A DNA stretch of 64,000 bases from the NCBI GenBank assembly GCA_963971405.1, contig OZ020486.1, forward strand, positions 35,859,419 to 35,923,418. The letters are read 5' to 3'. The notes below the pieces were generated by a model. That model saw only the letters and a program-made list of their open reading frames with translations, did not search any database and was not told the origin of the DNA. Of the stretch, positions 45,006 through 57,057 are shown one piece after another; position 1 is the first letter of the stretch; the number at the start of each line of letters is the position of its first letter. This DNA is from Psococerastis gibbosa (lineage: Eukaryota; Arthropoda; Insecta; Psocodea; Psocidae). Made by a program: the position numbers and the translations under genes.

Positions 45006-48000
45006 ACTGTCAGAGAATACGAGGATTGCAGCTGCCATATTCGAGCAGAAAATGGGAGCACATTTCTCTACGGGATCTTCGATGGCAATGACGGTATCCA
45101 AGCCGCCAACTTCGCTTTGCAGAGGATGGCAGCTGAAATTCTTCTGCTCTCCGAACTTGTCGACAAGAATTCGGATGAAGAGGTTAAGGAAGTTTTGAGG
45201 TGCGTGCGATGCTTTCAGGCATTTTTGCAAACGCTTTTGTCGAAACTAATGTTGTAATGCAACTAACCTAGCAGCACAACTTTCCGCTTTTATCAAATTA
45301 ATTACACTGGTGGCACAAGAGGTAGGCTAATCTTAAATAATCTATCAATAGTGTTAATGGTACGGTTTTGTTGTTGTTGTTGTCTAAAGTCAGCTATCGA
45401 TGGACTCGTGTTGAGTATAATTAAAAAGGCTTTCACGACCAGATTCAGCCGTAGCCAGATAATGGAACAGGAGCCTACCTTGAGGCTTTAGAAGAAGAAG
45501 AATAAGAATAAGAAGAAGAAGAAGAAGAAAGAATATAATGCAGTAGGAGAATCCCTGCTAACGGGTCGTGAAAGTTGAAGCGTACATTTGAAGTTTGAAA
45601 GCGTACATCCATAAGTGGCTCTTTAGCCCGGATTCTTCGGCTCTATTAATGCTCGTTTCGATTCGTGAGTGCTTCAGGCAGAGATTTCCAAATATTTTGT
45701 AAACAAACCAGGCTTGGGCATTTTTGACTAAAATAATGAATTCCTCGTTTCAGACCTGCAAAGATAAGAAAAAGGCTTCGGAAAAAATAAAAGCTTTGTA
45801 AAAAAAATTCTATTTACCCGTCTGATTTACGAATGTTCTATAAAATCTTTGTGAGAGTTTCCTTGGTGACTTCGTGGAACTTGGAGAACATCATGAGTAG
45901 AGGAAGAAGAACGCAATGATCCACAGTAAAATACTTTAATAGTGACCGGTTTCGGATAAAATCCATCATCAGACTAACAACACATGAAAAAACGCCAGCT
46001 TATATACTACGGGATGGGAGTGGGAGGTGGATGCGGAGGTTGAGTACATAAGCTGGCGTTTTTTTCATGTGTTGTTAGTCTGATGATGGATTTCATCCGA
46101 AACCGGTCACTATTAAAGTATTTTACTGTGGATCATTGCGTTCTTCTTCCTCTACTCATGATCTATAAAATCTGTTTAATACACGTTACCGTGTTTCTCT
46201 ACAGTAATAATAATTCAGGTCCGAAAATCCAAATATACTACGAAAACCTGTACCTACTTTTTATGAATATTTCATAAAAATATTTTCCAAACTATGAGTC
46301 GAGGAATTAATTATTTAGTCAGAAATACCCAAGCCTGGTTTGTTTACAAGATATATGGAAATCTCCGCATTCACCACGAATTTACATTCGGTTTGTTGTA
46401 TGTTTGCAATTTACTGTCCGCTTTGAACCTTTGTAGCTTGTAAGGTACTTTCACCTCGAGTACCCTATTCTTCGTGAACATTGTGAAAATGGCTAAGTAA
46501 GCTAATTAGAAAGGTTTAACTTGTATACTCCATGAGTTGGGCTGCTGCCAAACTTGGGTGAGCCATTGCCATTTAATTAATGCTACTGCAGATGTCCCCA
46601 TTTTGATAATTTGCATAGCGGTTTCTTGTCCGGTGTGGTGAGCTGAAGGCTGTAACAATTCGAATTTGTTTACGCCTGTTATCTTAATTGCATTCAATAA
46701 AGCCTTGACCTTTCTCTCCAGCCCATTCGTCCGATCACCAGGCTGCATGACATCATTTACCCTGTCATTAGTGAAAGCAATATAAGAAAACGGGATTCGA
46801 GCCCAAGTTTCCATCTTGCAAGGGTGGTCTGTTGATTACTACAACAAATCAGCCGACGCTCTGGACCATTTTTCAAATCTTCCTTTGTCTGATTTTTATA
46901 ACTAAACGTCATATATTTACGGGGCGAGAATTTAGACTAGAAAGTCTTTTACTGTCTTACCCACGTCTGAAAAACAATACAATTTCCAAAATATAGTACA
47001 TAGTCTCATAACAAAAACAACAGTTTAACTTAAATAATCTTATTAAACGTAGGCTATTTAAATACAGTATAAAGTAGTCACTACCCTACAGCATACAGTA
47101 TAAATACCTAATATGCATAAATCGTACATTCTAAACTAACATCATGCAAGAAACAATTGAAATTTATTAATTCGATCTGATTTCTGTGCCTAGCAATTAT
47201 TTTAGAACTAGCTTTTATACCCACGAATAGTGCGACCTTATTTTCATATCCAGGGAGTTCCACTCCTGCCTGTACAGGCTTTTTACAAAGTTAAATAGGT
47301 ACAATAGGCACTCAGTATTGTGGTTATAATTATGATAAAACACGATGCGATAATACTGGCAATGTTGTAGACATTTGGTGTGGTGAACTACCGTAAAAAC
47401 GGGTGAACGCATCTTAGGTGAATTGTGACAAAACCATGTTGTTAGATTTTATGCCAAAATAGTTTTAAAAGAAGCGAAACTTTATTCCTATGTTTTAGTT
47501 TCGTTTTATTTTCCTTTGGTTTTTGTTTCGCTTCTATGAAAATCAGTATTTTGGCCTCAAATCAAAATGAATCGCTAATTTGGACGTAGTTTTCGTCATA
47601 TAAATTTGATACGTTGCAGACAGGCGTTTATTGCTGTTGAGAAGATCTATTGGGACTCATTAGACGATAAACTGGCGGTCAGGACCAGTGTACAGTGCGA
47701 AATACCAGATGGCCTGACCCCATTCGAAGCCTATCAGAAATATCCTCATCTAGTTGATAGGCTTAAAACATTAAACTTAGAACTACAATGTGGTACGTAT
47801 TCAAGTGGCAAAACAGCTGCAACACTTACTATTTAAAACCCCTTGTTATTTTACCCTGCGCTCCTACTAACATGGTTGGACCAAAGTCCAAAAAGAATGA
47901 CCTCCTAACACCTATTACGATTTGGATTACAACGTCTACACATCAGAAACTGCTGCAGGTACGAAATAGGCTTTTTTTTATCCTGCTCTGTGACTAATTC

Positions 48001-51000
48001 ACCAACTTTTTTCTGTTAACAATGTAATTTGACAACAACTAGGCCATTGGTGGCGTATTTTTAGTCAATCTGTTATCGTAGCACATTTGGAGATGTTTTT
48101 TTTTAGTTTTAAGCTGGACTCCTAATAAAATCTACATGTCTATGTAATTTTGAATGGGTATATGTACAGTATACATGTGCAGTATATTGGAATTAAAAAA
48201 TTAAAATGCATAATAATCTAAACAAAACATACCAAACCCCATGGATGAGAAGAGATAGAGGTGAACATGGCAAAGCGTCATTTTGCTTATACCGATGGGT
48301 TATTTGCAGGGACTACAGCAGTGATAGCCCTTATTCACCTAGGCAGACTGTACGTTGCTAACGTCGGTGACAGCAGAGCTCTGCTGTGTAAAACCGACAG
48401 CGATGGCGTTCTCAAGGTCATACAACTGTCCGTGGATCATGATCTCAGGAATGAGGATGAACAGCTACGACTTTCCAACCTGGGCTTGCAACTTGATAAA
48501 ATTCGCCAAGGTAATAAAACTTATGCGTGATCAGAATGCAGCTGCAGCTAAAACAACCCGGGTTCAGTCTATGAATGGGTCTTGATAACCTGTTAAATTC
48601 TGAAAATAAAATCTACTCACCTGCAGCCTGATCGGGGCGTTTATAATACCGGTATTTATTTAATCCACTGGTAAACAAGATAATTTTATAATGGAAAGTG
48701 CTATTCAAAATTTGTTTGTTTACAGTTATAATCCTAGGGTATTTATTTAACCCCGGTATTATAAACGCCTCGATCAGACTGCTGGAGGAATTGCGACTAA
48801 TGTAGCCCAGGGCTAGCGTTTTCGTTTTTACTGAGAGCTATTTTGAAAAACGGCTCATTTCAATGGTTCCGGTTGCATGCGTACCTAATTAGCGAAAAAA
48901 ACAATCAACTAATAAATAAGACATAAAAATAATTAAATAGCCTACAGTTCTAAGTAGGAGTGATAGGACACTCGCTTTCCGCCAAAACTATAGTTTTTAA
49001 TTTCTGGGGCCACTCGCCACGTCTCCTATGACCGGCCGTTGAAAAAATGTACCAGAGGGGCCCCAGGATTAAAAAAAAATGCTATTGGCACTCACCCCCC
49101 AATAATTTGGTTTTGGGCGAAAGTTGGTAATTTGCCTTTGCTCAGTTGGCAAAAAAGTCCATACAAAGAAAAAAACAAAATAAAGTTGGCTTAAAATAAG
49201 ATTGTACTAATGTTTTATTCTTATGTAACGAACTTGCCAACTCGATTTGTCAAACTTAGAAAAAGGCAGACGATAAGCACATGTACAATCTTCTGCAGTC
49301 AGCATCTATTGTAAAAAGCGATCTAAGAACGACAATGACAGATTCACGCTTGGGAAATCTTATGCTTATGAAATTTTTTAACGTTGTTAAAATGCATAAA
49401 ACCCCCATTATTTTGCACTTTTAGTTTCAAATTTTTCCCCGGGGTAGACCCCCGCCCCCCCCCTGTTTCCAGCAATATGAATAAGTATTTAAGCATTCCT
49501 TTACAAGCTTAAAAAAAAGTATAGTTTTACCGCTGTTAAGATGCGTAAAACCCCACTATTTTCCACTTATAGTTTCAAATTTTTCCCCCGGGGGAGACCC
49601 CCGGGCCCCCCTCCGGCCCCAATCTGCAATCAAGCGCATGGGATTTTCAAACAAAGCACTAAAAATTAATGTGCCAAGTTTCGCTAACAAACACACCAAT
49701 TGCACAATCGCTAAGAATTAATTTGGCTTGGTAGGCTACACCCACTTTTCTCGAAATAGCACCCTCCGAAAATCTGTCCTGGACCCGTCCTAGGTAAAAA
49801 CATGAATTTGCCCACATATGTAATAATGTAATTGTAATACAACGCTTACCTAATCATCCCAGTTAGTATTTTGGCAGGTCTATTTTAAGTTTTTCGAGTT
49901 GGCAAAATGGACACACCTTCCCCCCCCCCCCCCCCTCCCCAAATCATGCCTTAGCTACTCCCCTGCGTACATCTAGAACTCTAAGGTAGCCTGCTACTTT
50001 TACAATACTGACGGTAGCAAAAAATTTGCAGTCATAATTTCTTCTTATTTTGTATTATTTACTAGTAGGCCTACTCCATAATTATTTTGTATAGGAAGTC
50101 AAAATATATGTATTTTTTTTGCATCAGGCAAATAAATATTGCGACTTCACATTGTTTATAGGCATTGCATTTAATTTAAAAGTGAATGCAAATTAAGTTT
50201 GAGAATCTTCCTTTTTGCAGCGTCCAGAATCGGTAACCAAGAATGTACTCGTTGCATTGGGAATTATTTAGTAAAAGGTGGATACAAAGATTTAGAAGAA
50301 CTATCTAATGCCAGGAGTGAGCCTGTGATAGCTGAGCCTGACATCCATGGCGGCATTCCATTGGACGAGTCGTGCCGCTTTCTGCTCCTTATGTCCGACG
50401 GTCTCTACAAAAGCTTGCAGGTTGCAACTGGTTCCCCTGACTCAGTCAATAAAGACATTGCGCAAATGACTGTCGAACAGGTGTGCAATGTTTTACTAAT
50501 TTTCTGATAATTATAATACGGAGAGGGCAAAATTTGCTGGGACATCAACTTAAATTACTTGTTTAAAACTACTCATTTTGTAGTATATACAGTATATAGG
50601 CGCCCATTCCATTGACCGGCTAGGGCTATTTCCAAAAACAGTGACGTGGTAGCAGACATTCAAGACTTAGGTTGCGTTTCCACCGATCTCGCATTGCAGA
50701 ATGCAAATGACATTGACGGAAATTAGAATTTTTTATTTTATAGAAATCTATTAAAATGTTTGTACTTAACATATCCCATGACGCCATTTTTTAATTTTAG
50801 TTTGTTTGTGATTTTACTGTATGATCATTGATCAATTTTAACTATGGCATAGAGGAAAATAAACATTTCCGTCAATTCTGCAATGCGAAGTCTTGAATGT
50901 CTGCTACCACGTCACCGTTTTTGGAAATAGCCCTAGCCGGTTAATGGAATGGGCACCATAGTAGTATCTAGTTGCCGAAGATAGTATACCCTATATGAAT

Positions 51001-53902
51001 TATATATACATGCTTGCAAAGGTCAATTTTATTTTCATGTTATTATTGTCTGTAAATTGTAGTGGTTTCAGTTTTATTATGCGATTTTATTGTACTCGGA
51101 TAATAATGTGTATCACGCTGAGGATTCTTGTGTTGCTTTTCTGAGATCAAAACTGGTTCTTACTGCAGCCTTTGGCTTATTATAACCAGGTTCGCCTCCA
51201 TTTTTGTAACCAAGTTAACACAGTTTAGATTGTTGTATTAAAGTTATTTTGTTATTTTCTTTCAGTTTCGAGAGCAGGCAACGCTAACTGGTGTGGCCCA
51301 AGCAGTTGTCGACAAGGTGGCTAGGTATCATCATGATTTGTTCATGAAAGATGGCAGTCCGCCGGGACGTGATGATATTACATTGATTGTCCGAAATTTT
51401 AATTACCCGATGAATATGGCTCTGGCGAGCCCAGTCACCCCATTAGCCAGTCAAGTCAGGTACGCCCTACAACCACTTTGCATCCTATCTAAGGCGCAAA
51501 TTCCACCGACCTCGATAGTGATATTGAAGTGGTAGCAGACATTAAAGACAGAACTTGTTTGGTAGCTCTTAATAAATACTTACTTTACTTTTTCGTGTCC
51601 AAGCGCGTCCAAAACTGGGCGAAATTCATAGCCGCCACATTGGCCTCCCACAGGTCTTCAGGTGTGCAGCGGTGGAGGCAAAGGCTGCACAGGAACAGAT
51701 GTTCTAAATCTTGGCGCTGGCCGCATGCGCAGAGGGTGTCATTTTCATCGAGCTGACCCCATCTAGCCCTGTTGGTCTTCGTACGGGCCGCACCAGAGCG
51801 TATTTGGTTTAGGGTCGCCCATGTCCGCCAGTCAAGATTGGTACCTGTCGTTTGAGGCGGCCGTAGAGGGTACCAGGCTGGAGGCTCCAGAGGGACATTG
51901 CTAAGGAAACCTCTCCTGGACTGGAGACGAAGCTCTTCCTGAGGCGCGGCCTCCTGTTCAAACATCACGTGCCTCTCGTCAAACGATTGTTTGAATTTTT
52001 CATCGCACTCGACTGATTTTCTGCGGAGATTTGATCTGTCGATTCCTGCGCACCGGTATAAATTGTCCAGGGGGGTTGCTTTAACACAACCCGTTGCGAT
52101 GCGGCAGATCTCGTTGAGTGCTACGTCTACTTTTTTGGCATGGACTGATCGACTCCAACAGGGCACGCATATTCTCCAGTCGAAAAGCACAAAGCCTTCG
52201 CAGTGGTGAGCAGGACATGTGGCTGGGCGCCCCATTTTGAACAGCGTAGTTTTCTGAGGAGGTTGTTCCTCGATGTCACTTTCATGGCGGTCTTCTGACA
52301 GTGTTCCTTGTAGGTTAGGGACCGGTCCAGCTTAACTGTCGGGTTCTCGGCGTGCTCTAATTGGTGGTTGTTCCACTTGACTATCAGCTTTCGTCTTGCC
52401 TCCCTTGAACGAAGGTGGAAAGCGCAGACTTGGGTCTTTGACGGGTTAGGTTTCAGGGAGTTCGTCTCGTAATAGCTGGTGAGCTCATTGAGGACACCTT
52501 CTAACTTGACTTCTACGCCTTCAAAACTTTCGTCTTGGGCCGCAAGGGCGAGGTCATCCGCGTATAGGAAGTGGTTGGATGTGAGCGATATTGGTTGGTC
52601 ATTTGTATAGATGTTGAACAGCATAGGCGAGAGGACTCCACCCTGTGCCAAACCGTTTTTCTGATTTCGCCATCTGCTCTTTTTGCCCTCAAAGGAGACG
52701 TAGAACCTCCGATTCTGGAGCAAAGATTTTATCACTTGCGTAAGTCTCTCGTCGCCCGTCATTGCTCTTACTTTTTCCAGCAGGACTTTGTGGCTCACCG
52801 TGTCGTAGGCCGCTGTAAGGTCGACGAAGACAACGCCTGTTACTAGTTAATAAATAATAAATAATTGGGTTAATTGCAAGAGTGGACCCAAAATTTGCTC
52901 AATTAAAGACAATTTTCTTTCTATTATGCATTGCAGCAATGCTATAATTATTATCGGTATATTTCTAAGCTTTCGGAGTAGCCAATAAAAAAAGGAAAGA
53001 ATATGTGGTTTAGCTGGACTAGAAGCTATGAAATGCATAAAAATGAAATGCATAAAAATGAATAAAAAAAAAAAAAAAAAAAAACAGTTCATCATAACTC
53101 TTCACTAACCAGTCTGTGAAATGCTTCTGTTAAAATTAAATTGCCTTGCTTCTTCTCATTTTAGTGGATTTTTGTAGTAGGTTCTGTCTGATGATTCCAG
53201 GTTCAACCCAGTTGTAGCAACAGCAGCTATTGAAGCTGATGAAGTTAATGACGAATCCGATAATGTATCGACTGGAGTAGACACAAGAAGCACTGAGGGC
53301 ACCACAACAACTACAACTAGTGAAAATAGCGACGTATTTACCGGTATGCGTGCATAACTAACTGAAACTATTTTATTTGCTCCTATGACTTTGAGTATTA
53401 TTATTATTTGTATCGTGGGGATGACGAACTATTAGGCCTAGCTATTATTATTTCAAGGAGGCGCTGGCATCGAGATCTTTAAACATGGTGGCAAGCCCCA
53501 CCACTCCCATGACGCATGGTGGTGGTTAAACGTTCTTTTGCTAGTACGAGTAAAAATACCATGCAAAATAAAATAAAGAGACATGACAGATGTACATAGG
53601 TCCAACAAGGCTTCCAGTGGATGCGCGAATCCAGCGCCAACAGTACTTATAGCAATATTTATTAGATGAATGGTTGAACGGCTTCTTCCACTTGATTACT
53701 TCCCTTTTACGTAAGGTACTTGCAAATCACAGTACTGAAGCCTACGGGAGGTTTTATGATGCTGTCAATTGAGTAAAACAATTTTGTTTCAGCTGTGCCT
53801 GGGCAAGTGCGGAGAATTGACCCTTACGTTGATTTTTCACTCTTTTACAAAAACATAGAGGTGGCCCGGAAAAATGGAACACTTCCGGATTGCTTGAGGT
53901 AG
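45006..53902 (+). CDS. TAB1: TAB1 (TAK1-binding protein 1), all but the N-terminus
   Basis: Seven in-phase exons: 45006-45199, 47620-47792, 48310-48510, 50221-50480, 51266-51459, 53201-53343 and 53793-53902 (TAG), giving 424 residues. Human TAB1 has 504; the missing N-terminal part is expected upstream but was not found. TAB1 binds and activates the kinase TAK1 (MAP3K7) in TGF-beta/BMP and innate immune signalling. Seen: a PP2C-like fold with FLYGIFDGNDG, LYVANVGDSRALLC, LLLMSDGLYKSL and DDITLIVRNFNYP, then a Thr/Ser-rich linker, then DPYVDFSLFYKN, the C-terminal TAK1-binding segment (human PYVDFAEFYRLW). Human TAB1 is a pseudophosphatase; this protein keeps PP2C-like Asp residues that human TAB1 has lost. 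Introns carry nested fold-backs, a SINE, MITEs and a LINE. Confidence 0.96.
45485..45530. repeat. (GAA)n microsatellite
   Basis: An interrupted GAA/GAATAA run in the first TAB1 intron seen. Confidence 0.9.
45662..46380. mobile_element. Old fold-back enclosing a younger one
   Basis: Outer arms TTCGTGAGTGCTTCAGG...TTTGTAAACAAACCAGGCTT (45662-45750) and the complement (about 46300-46380) match imperfectly. Between them 45890-46162 is a separate near-perfect palindrome. The outer sequence left over is 228 bp on one side and 218 bp on the other, so the inner element is close to central. Confidence 0.8.
45890..46162. mobile_element. Young fold-back MITE
   Basis: Arms of about 112 bp (ATCATGAGTAGAGGAAGAAG...GACCGGTTTCGGAT...) are virtually identical and surround a loop of about 45 bp. 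The high identity suggests recent origin. Confidence 0.9.
46500..46850 (-). mobile_element. tRNA-derived SINE-like sequence
   Basis: On the minus strand a head with GTTGTAGTAATCAACAGACC and a B-box-like GGCTCGAATCCC is followed by a body of about 250 bp. No ends were defined. It is intronic in TAB1. Confidence 0.5.
48623..48782. mobile_element. Palindromic MITE, GCAGCCTGATCGAGG family
   Basis: A 160-bp copy with near-complete arms (GCAGCCTGATCGGGGCG, opposed to CGCCTCGATCAGACTGC). It is about 110 bp downstream of a TAB1 exon. Confidence 0.87.
49370..49620 (-). repeat. Tandem pieces of the hAT-like G-tract element
   Basis: Two blocks of about 85 bp (ending in CCCCGGGGTAGACCCCCG and CCCCCGGGGGAGACCCCC) correspond in reverse to units near 5660-5880. 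They are intronic in TAB1. Confidence 0.65.
50599..50957. mobile_element. Composite nested fold-back, copy G
   Basis: Outer arms GGCGCCCATTCCATTGACCG and complement. The inner element lacks its right end with the same CAATGCG/AAGTCTTG junction as copy B. It is intronic in TAB1. Confidence 0.88.
51491..51568. mobile_element. Single arm of a hairpin MITE
   Basis: AAGGCGCAAATTCCACCGAC...GAAGTGGTAGCAGACATTAA is the left half of a core-word hairpin. The right half is not found beyond the adjacent LINE. Confidence 0.65.
51579..52846 (-). mobile_element. LINE, 5'-truncated, with reverse transcriptase C-half
   Basis: From about 52845 the minus strand reads GVVFVDLTAAYDTVSHK, GGVLSPMLFNIYTND, FLYADDLALAA (the catalytic YADD box) and NSLKPNPSKTQVC. 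After one frameshift near 52150-52235 it reads VDVALNEICRIATGC, then a long C-terminal part. Flanks share TTAATAAATA (51569-51578, 52847-52856). The 3' end is AAAAAGTAAAGTAAG. It sits in the TAB1 intron between 51459 and 53201, antisense to the gene. Confidence 0.92.
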
Positions 53903-54419
53903 CTCTGGCGCTTATAACTTGTATAGCTTTGTTGTGACTGTTAACTGCTACCTATACAATTTATTGCTTTGACGTAAGCCAAATACATAAAATTGCTGAC
54001 TATTGTAATTTTATTTAACTGTCACAGCTGTACGAATTCTAATTATTTAAATGAATGCTAATACGTGAGGACAAGTTAAGTTTGGTTGTTCGTGCGGGAA
54101 TACTGTAATAATAGAAGTGGCTTTTTGCCATCATAAGAAGCCATCTTCCCTCGTCCCCGAGGGTTGTGAGTGAATCTTTTATGTAGTAGATCCTAAACTT
54201 AGCTTTTCACCTGGTTGTCAATTTCCGATCTACATTTTAATACTAAACTGGGCTTTAAACCATTCGCATTAAAAACTCAATTCACCGAGATTCTTCCTTA
54301 CATAGCATATAAATAGACTACTCTGAAAAACATAAAGTCTATTTCAACTAATAGAACAGTACAGTACATACAACCAGGTGGATAAGAAAAAATTTATGAA
54401 TTCTGCAAGAAATCTTGCT
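53903..54419. other. Convergent TAB1/TSPO intergenic spacer
   Basis: It must hold both 3' UTRs. No clear AATAAA was picked out for either gene; no repeat was recognised. Confidence 0.5.
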
Positions 54420-57057
54420 TCAGGATGTCTTTCCATCTGTTATAGCAGGGTTGTTACGGTAAATGCTGTAGTTAAGTGCTGTGGCGATACTCAGCCAACC
54501 TAGGTATGGAATGAACAGAAGACCGGCTGTTTTGTTGACCTGGTAAAAGGCTGCCCCACAGGCCGCTGCGTTTCCGAAGAGTAGGATGATTTCATATAGA
54601 GCCTAGAATAGAAAAGAATGAGTGTGAAAAAGGTTTTGTATACACATCTAAAATGTAAAAAGAAAAAAAAACAGAAGCTTTCGCGGTAAATTCACATTCT
54701 TTCACTTTACTCTATGAAACAGGATAAATTACAGAACAGTGGTAAATCAGCGGGGAAACAACTGAATTTTGTATTTTTATGTATTTTTCATGAGACCATC
54801 TTCACATAATTTGAGGCCGCGAAACGGGGAACTAGGGGCCTAATTAATTTCATCAAAATAGCTTGAATATATATTTTTTTTTGCTTTTGAGAGATTGAAA
54901 TTATTTGAACTGCTCAATGTCGTTGTACCAAAATTAAAAAACAGTTTTACTGGTTCTAACATAAAAAAAAGTAATGTAAAATCCAGTACATTTCTACGCA
55001 CTTGATCTGGCATCTTACTAGCTTTATTATGACCGTAATTAACTTATAACGAGAACCTCCAAGCTAAGTCTCAGTCATCACTTTTTGCCGCTTCATTGTT
55101 TACGCTGCCGATGCGCATCTTACCCGCCTAAGTTGTATAAATAAACGTAGTGTTTACCAATCGAATGTTGTGGCGGCCAAAGAAGATTGGTGTCCATGCC
55201 CAGTTGAGGAGTAATTGTGATCCATAGAGTGCAAGTGGTAGTTTTGCTCCTTCAATTCCACCTCCATCACGCCATACTAAATACGATGCAAATCCCATGC
55301 CTGTAACAAATAAATAGCTTTCTACCTGCAACAATGGAATATTGCTATCTTTTGGACTGCAAATTAGCGTGGCGTGGACAGTAATTGAATATTAGGAAGT
55401 TCTGAACCCAACAAGATGGAATAGGCTAAAAACTTGTAAAAAACCTTTTATTTGAAAGTTAAAAAAAATGTTTGGTAGGTTGGAAAAAACTGAGTGAACT
55501 TCAGAAAACTTATTTTACCTGCGACGAAATAAGCATAATCGCGCTTACAGGGACCTAGCTGGACGTTACTGGTAGCCTAGGCAAAGCACAGAGTAGTCTT
55601 TTTGTCTAGGAAATTGCTTACAATATTTTCTGCTCTTCAGCCTTATATAATATAATATAATAATTCAATACAATAATGCCATGTTACAGCGTTTTCTTAA
55701 GTCCATATCGCAAGGCAAGGGCCCGTGGGCGACTTATACTATCTGGCTATGGAGGGGGGGGGGGGGTGTAGTGTTTACGGGGTGGTATACTTTTATGTTG
55801 GTGGTAGTTCGGTCTTTATCCATTGTGTAACTGCTCTTTTGAAACAATTGAAGTTTTTTAATGACTTTATTTGGATTGGTAGTTTATTGTAATAGGATAT
55901 GCCTATATATTCAGATTGGTGTTGAGATCTTGTGGTTCGAACAGTTTGTTGTGTGAAAGGATGTGTGTGGAGCCATCTTGTGTTGTGTGAGTGTTGTACA
56001 GATTTTAAGTTTTGTTTTTGATTGCGTACTAATATTATTGAGTTTTTTATATATAATTGTTTAACGTCTAGGACATCCGCTAAAATGTATAGGTCTTTTG
56101 TTGGATATAATGTCCCCTTTTTATGTATAATTTTTAGGATTGTTCTTTGTACGGTATTGGCTTTGTCCGTTACATTTTGGTAGGCACCTCCCCAGGCTGA
56201 TATTGCATATGTTAGATGGGATTCCGCTATAGCGTAATAAAAGGATTTAATTAGAGGTTCTTGTGCAACGTTACGAAGTTGGACAAATTTATATATAGTT
56301 TTTCTTAGTTTGTTGGCAACCAATTGAGTATGGTGTTCCCATTTCAATTGGTCATCTATTATGATGCCTGAGTATTTCGTGTTTTCAGTTTGGATTATGT
56401 TTTCTATGGACAAGTTGTTGGTACAAGCGTCTCTTTTTGACGAAAAATCAACAAATACGGTCTTTTCCAGGTTTAACGATAATCTATTTTTTTCTAACCA
56501 TTGTTTGATTAAGTTAAATTCTGAGTTGGCTAGTGTGTATAGATCATGATATGTATCCGCTATGCAGGTGATACAGGTGTCATCGGCAAAAGCAATCTGA
56601 TGTTATTAAACATAAGACATGGATGGCTCTATTGAGTCTCTTCATCTGTGACCTTGCGTGATTAGTGTATAAGACTCGAGTTCGAAAAGATTAAGAACCA
56701 ATCTAATATCCAAGGGGCGACGTCCAAAAACGGATTAGTGACACGACACTAGTCACTTGGGTAGATTGCAGATGGAGGTGTTAAAAAGGCATGATGGATA
56801 TTTAAAAAATGGTGGGTGATGGTTTAGAGTGCCTTAGGCCTAATATAGACAACAAACGTAGAAGATTATATTAGATAGACCTTACCTGTATAAAGTGATG
56901 TCCACATAGGTGCAAATAGAGCATCAGGTGGAGTCCACTTGGGCCTGTTAAGGGTCTTGTACCATCCTTTAACTTCTTTTCGAGTTTGATAAGCATTCAA
57001 GAATCCACCAACACTGGGTAAAATAGAGAGACCAACTGCTGGCCAAACGACAGGCAT
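54420..57057 (-). CDS. TSPO: TSPO, mitochondrial translocator protein, complete
   Basis: Three exons: 56886-57057, 55158-55300 and 54420-54602, with phases 1 and 0; 166 codons with the stop (family about 169 residues). TSPO is a five-helix outer mitochondrial membrane protein that binds cholesterol and porphyrins. Seen: [61 protein letters not shown] and, at the C-terminus, LNYSIYR, which fits the cholesterol-recognition (CRAC) pattern. ATG at 57055-57057 was chosen because the family begins just before this WxPA segment; the frame stays open upstream but has no ATG. A LINE fragment lies in the first intron, on the same strand. Confidence 0.96.
55740..56598 (-). mobile_element. LINE fragment in TSPO intron 1
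   Basis: The minus strand begins at the catalytic box ([12 protein letters not shown], about 56590), then [47 protein letters not shown] and a C-terminus ending ELPPT at 55793. It is 5'-truncated inside the reverse transcriptase domain and differs in sequence from the other LINEs here. The frame is open across 206 codons, so it is fairly young. A G run marks the left boundary. Confidence 0.9.
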
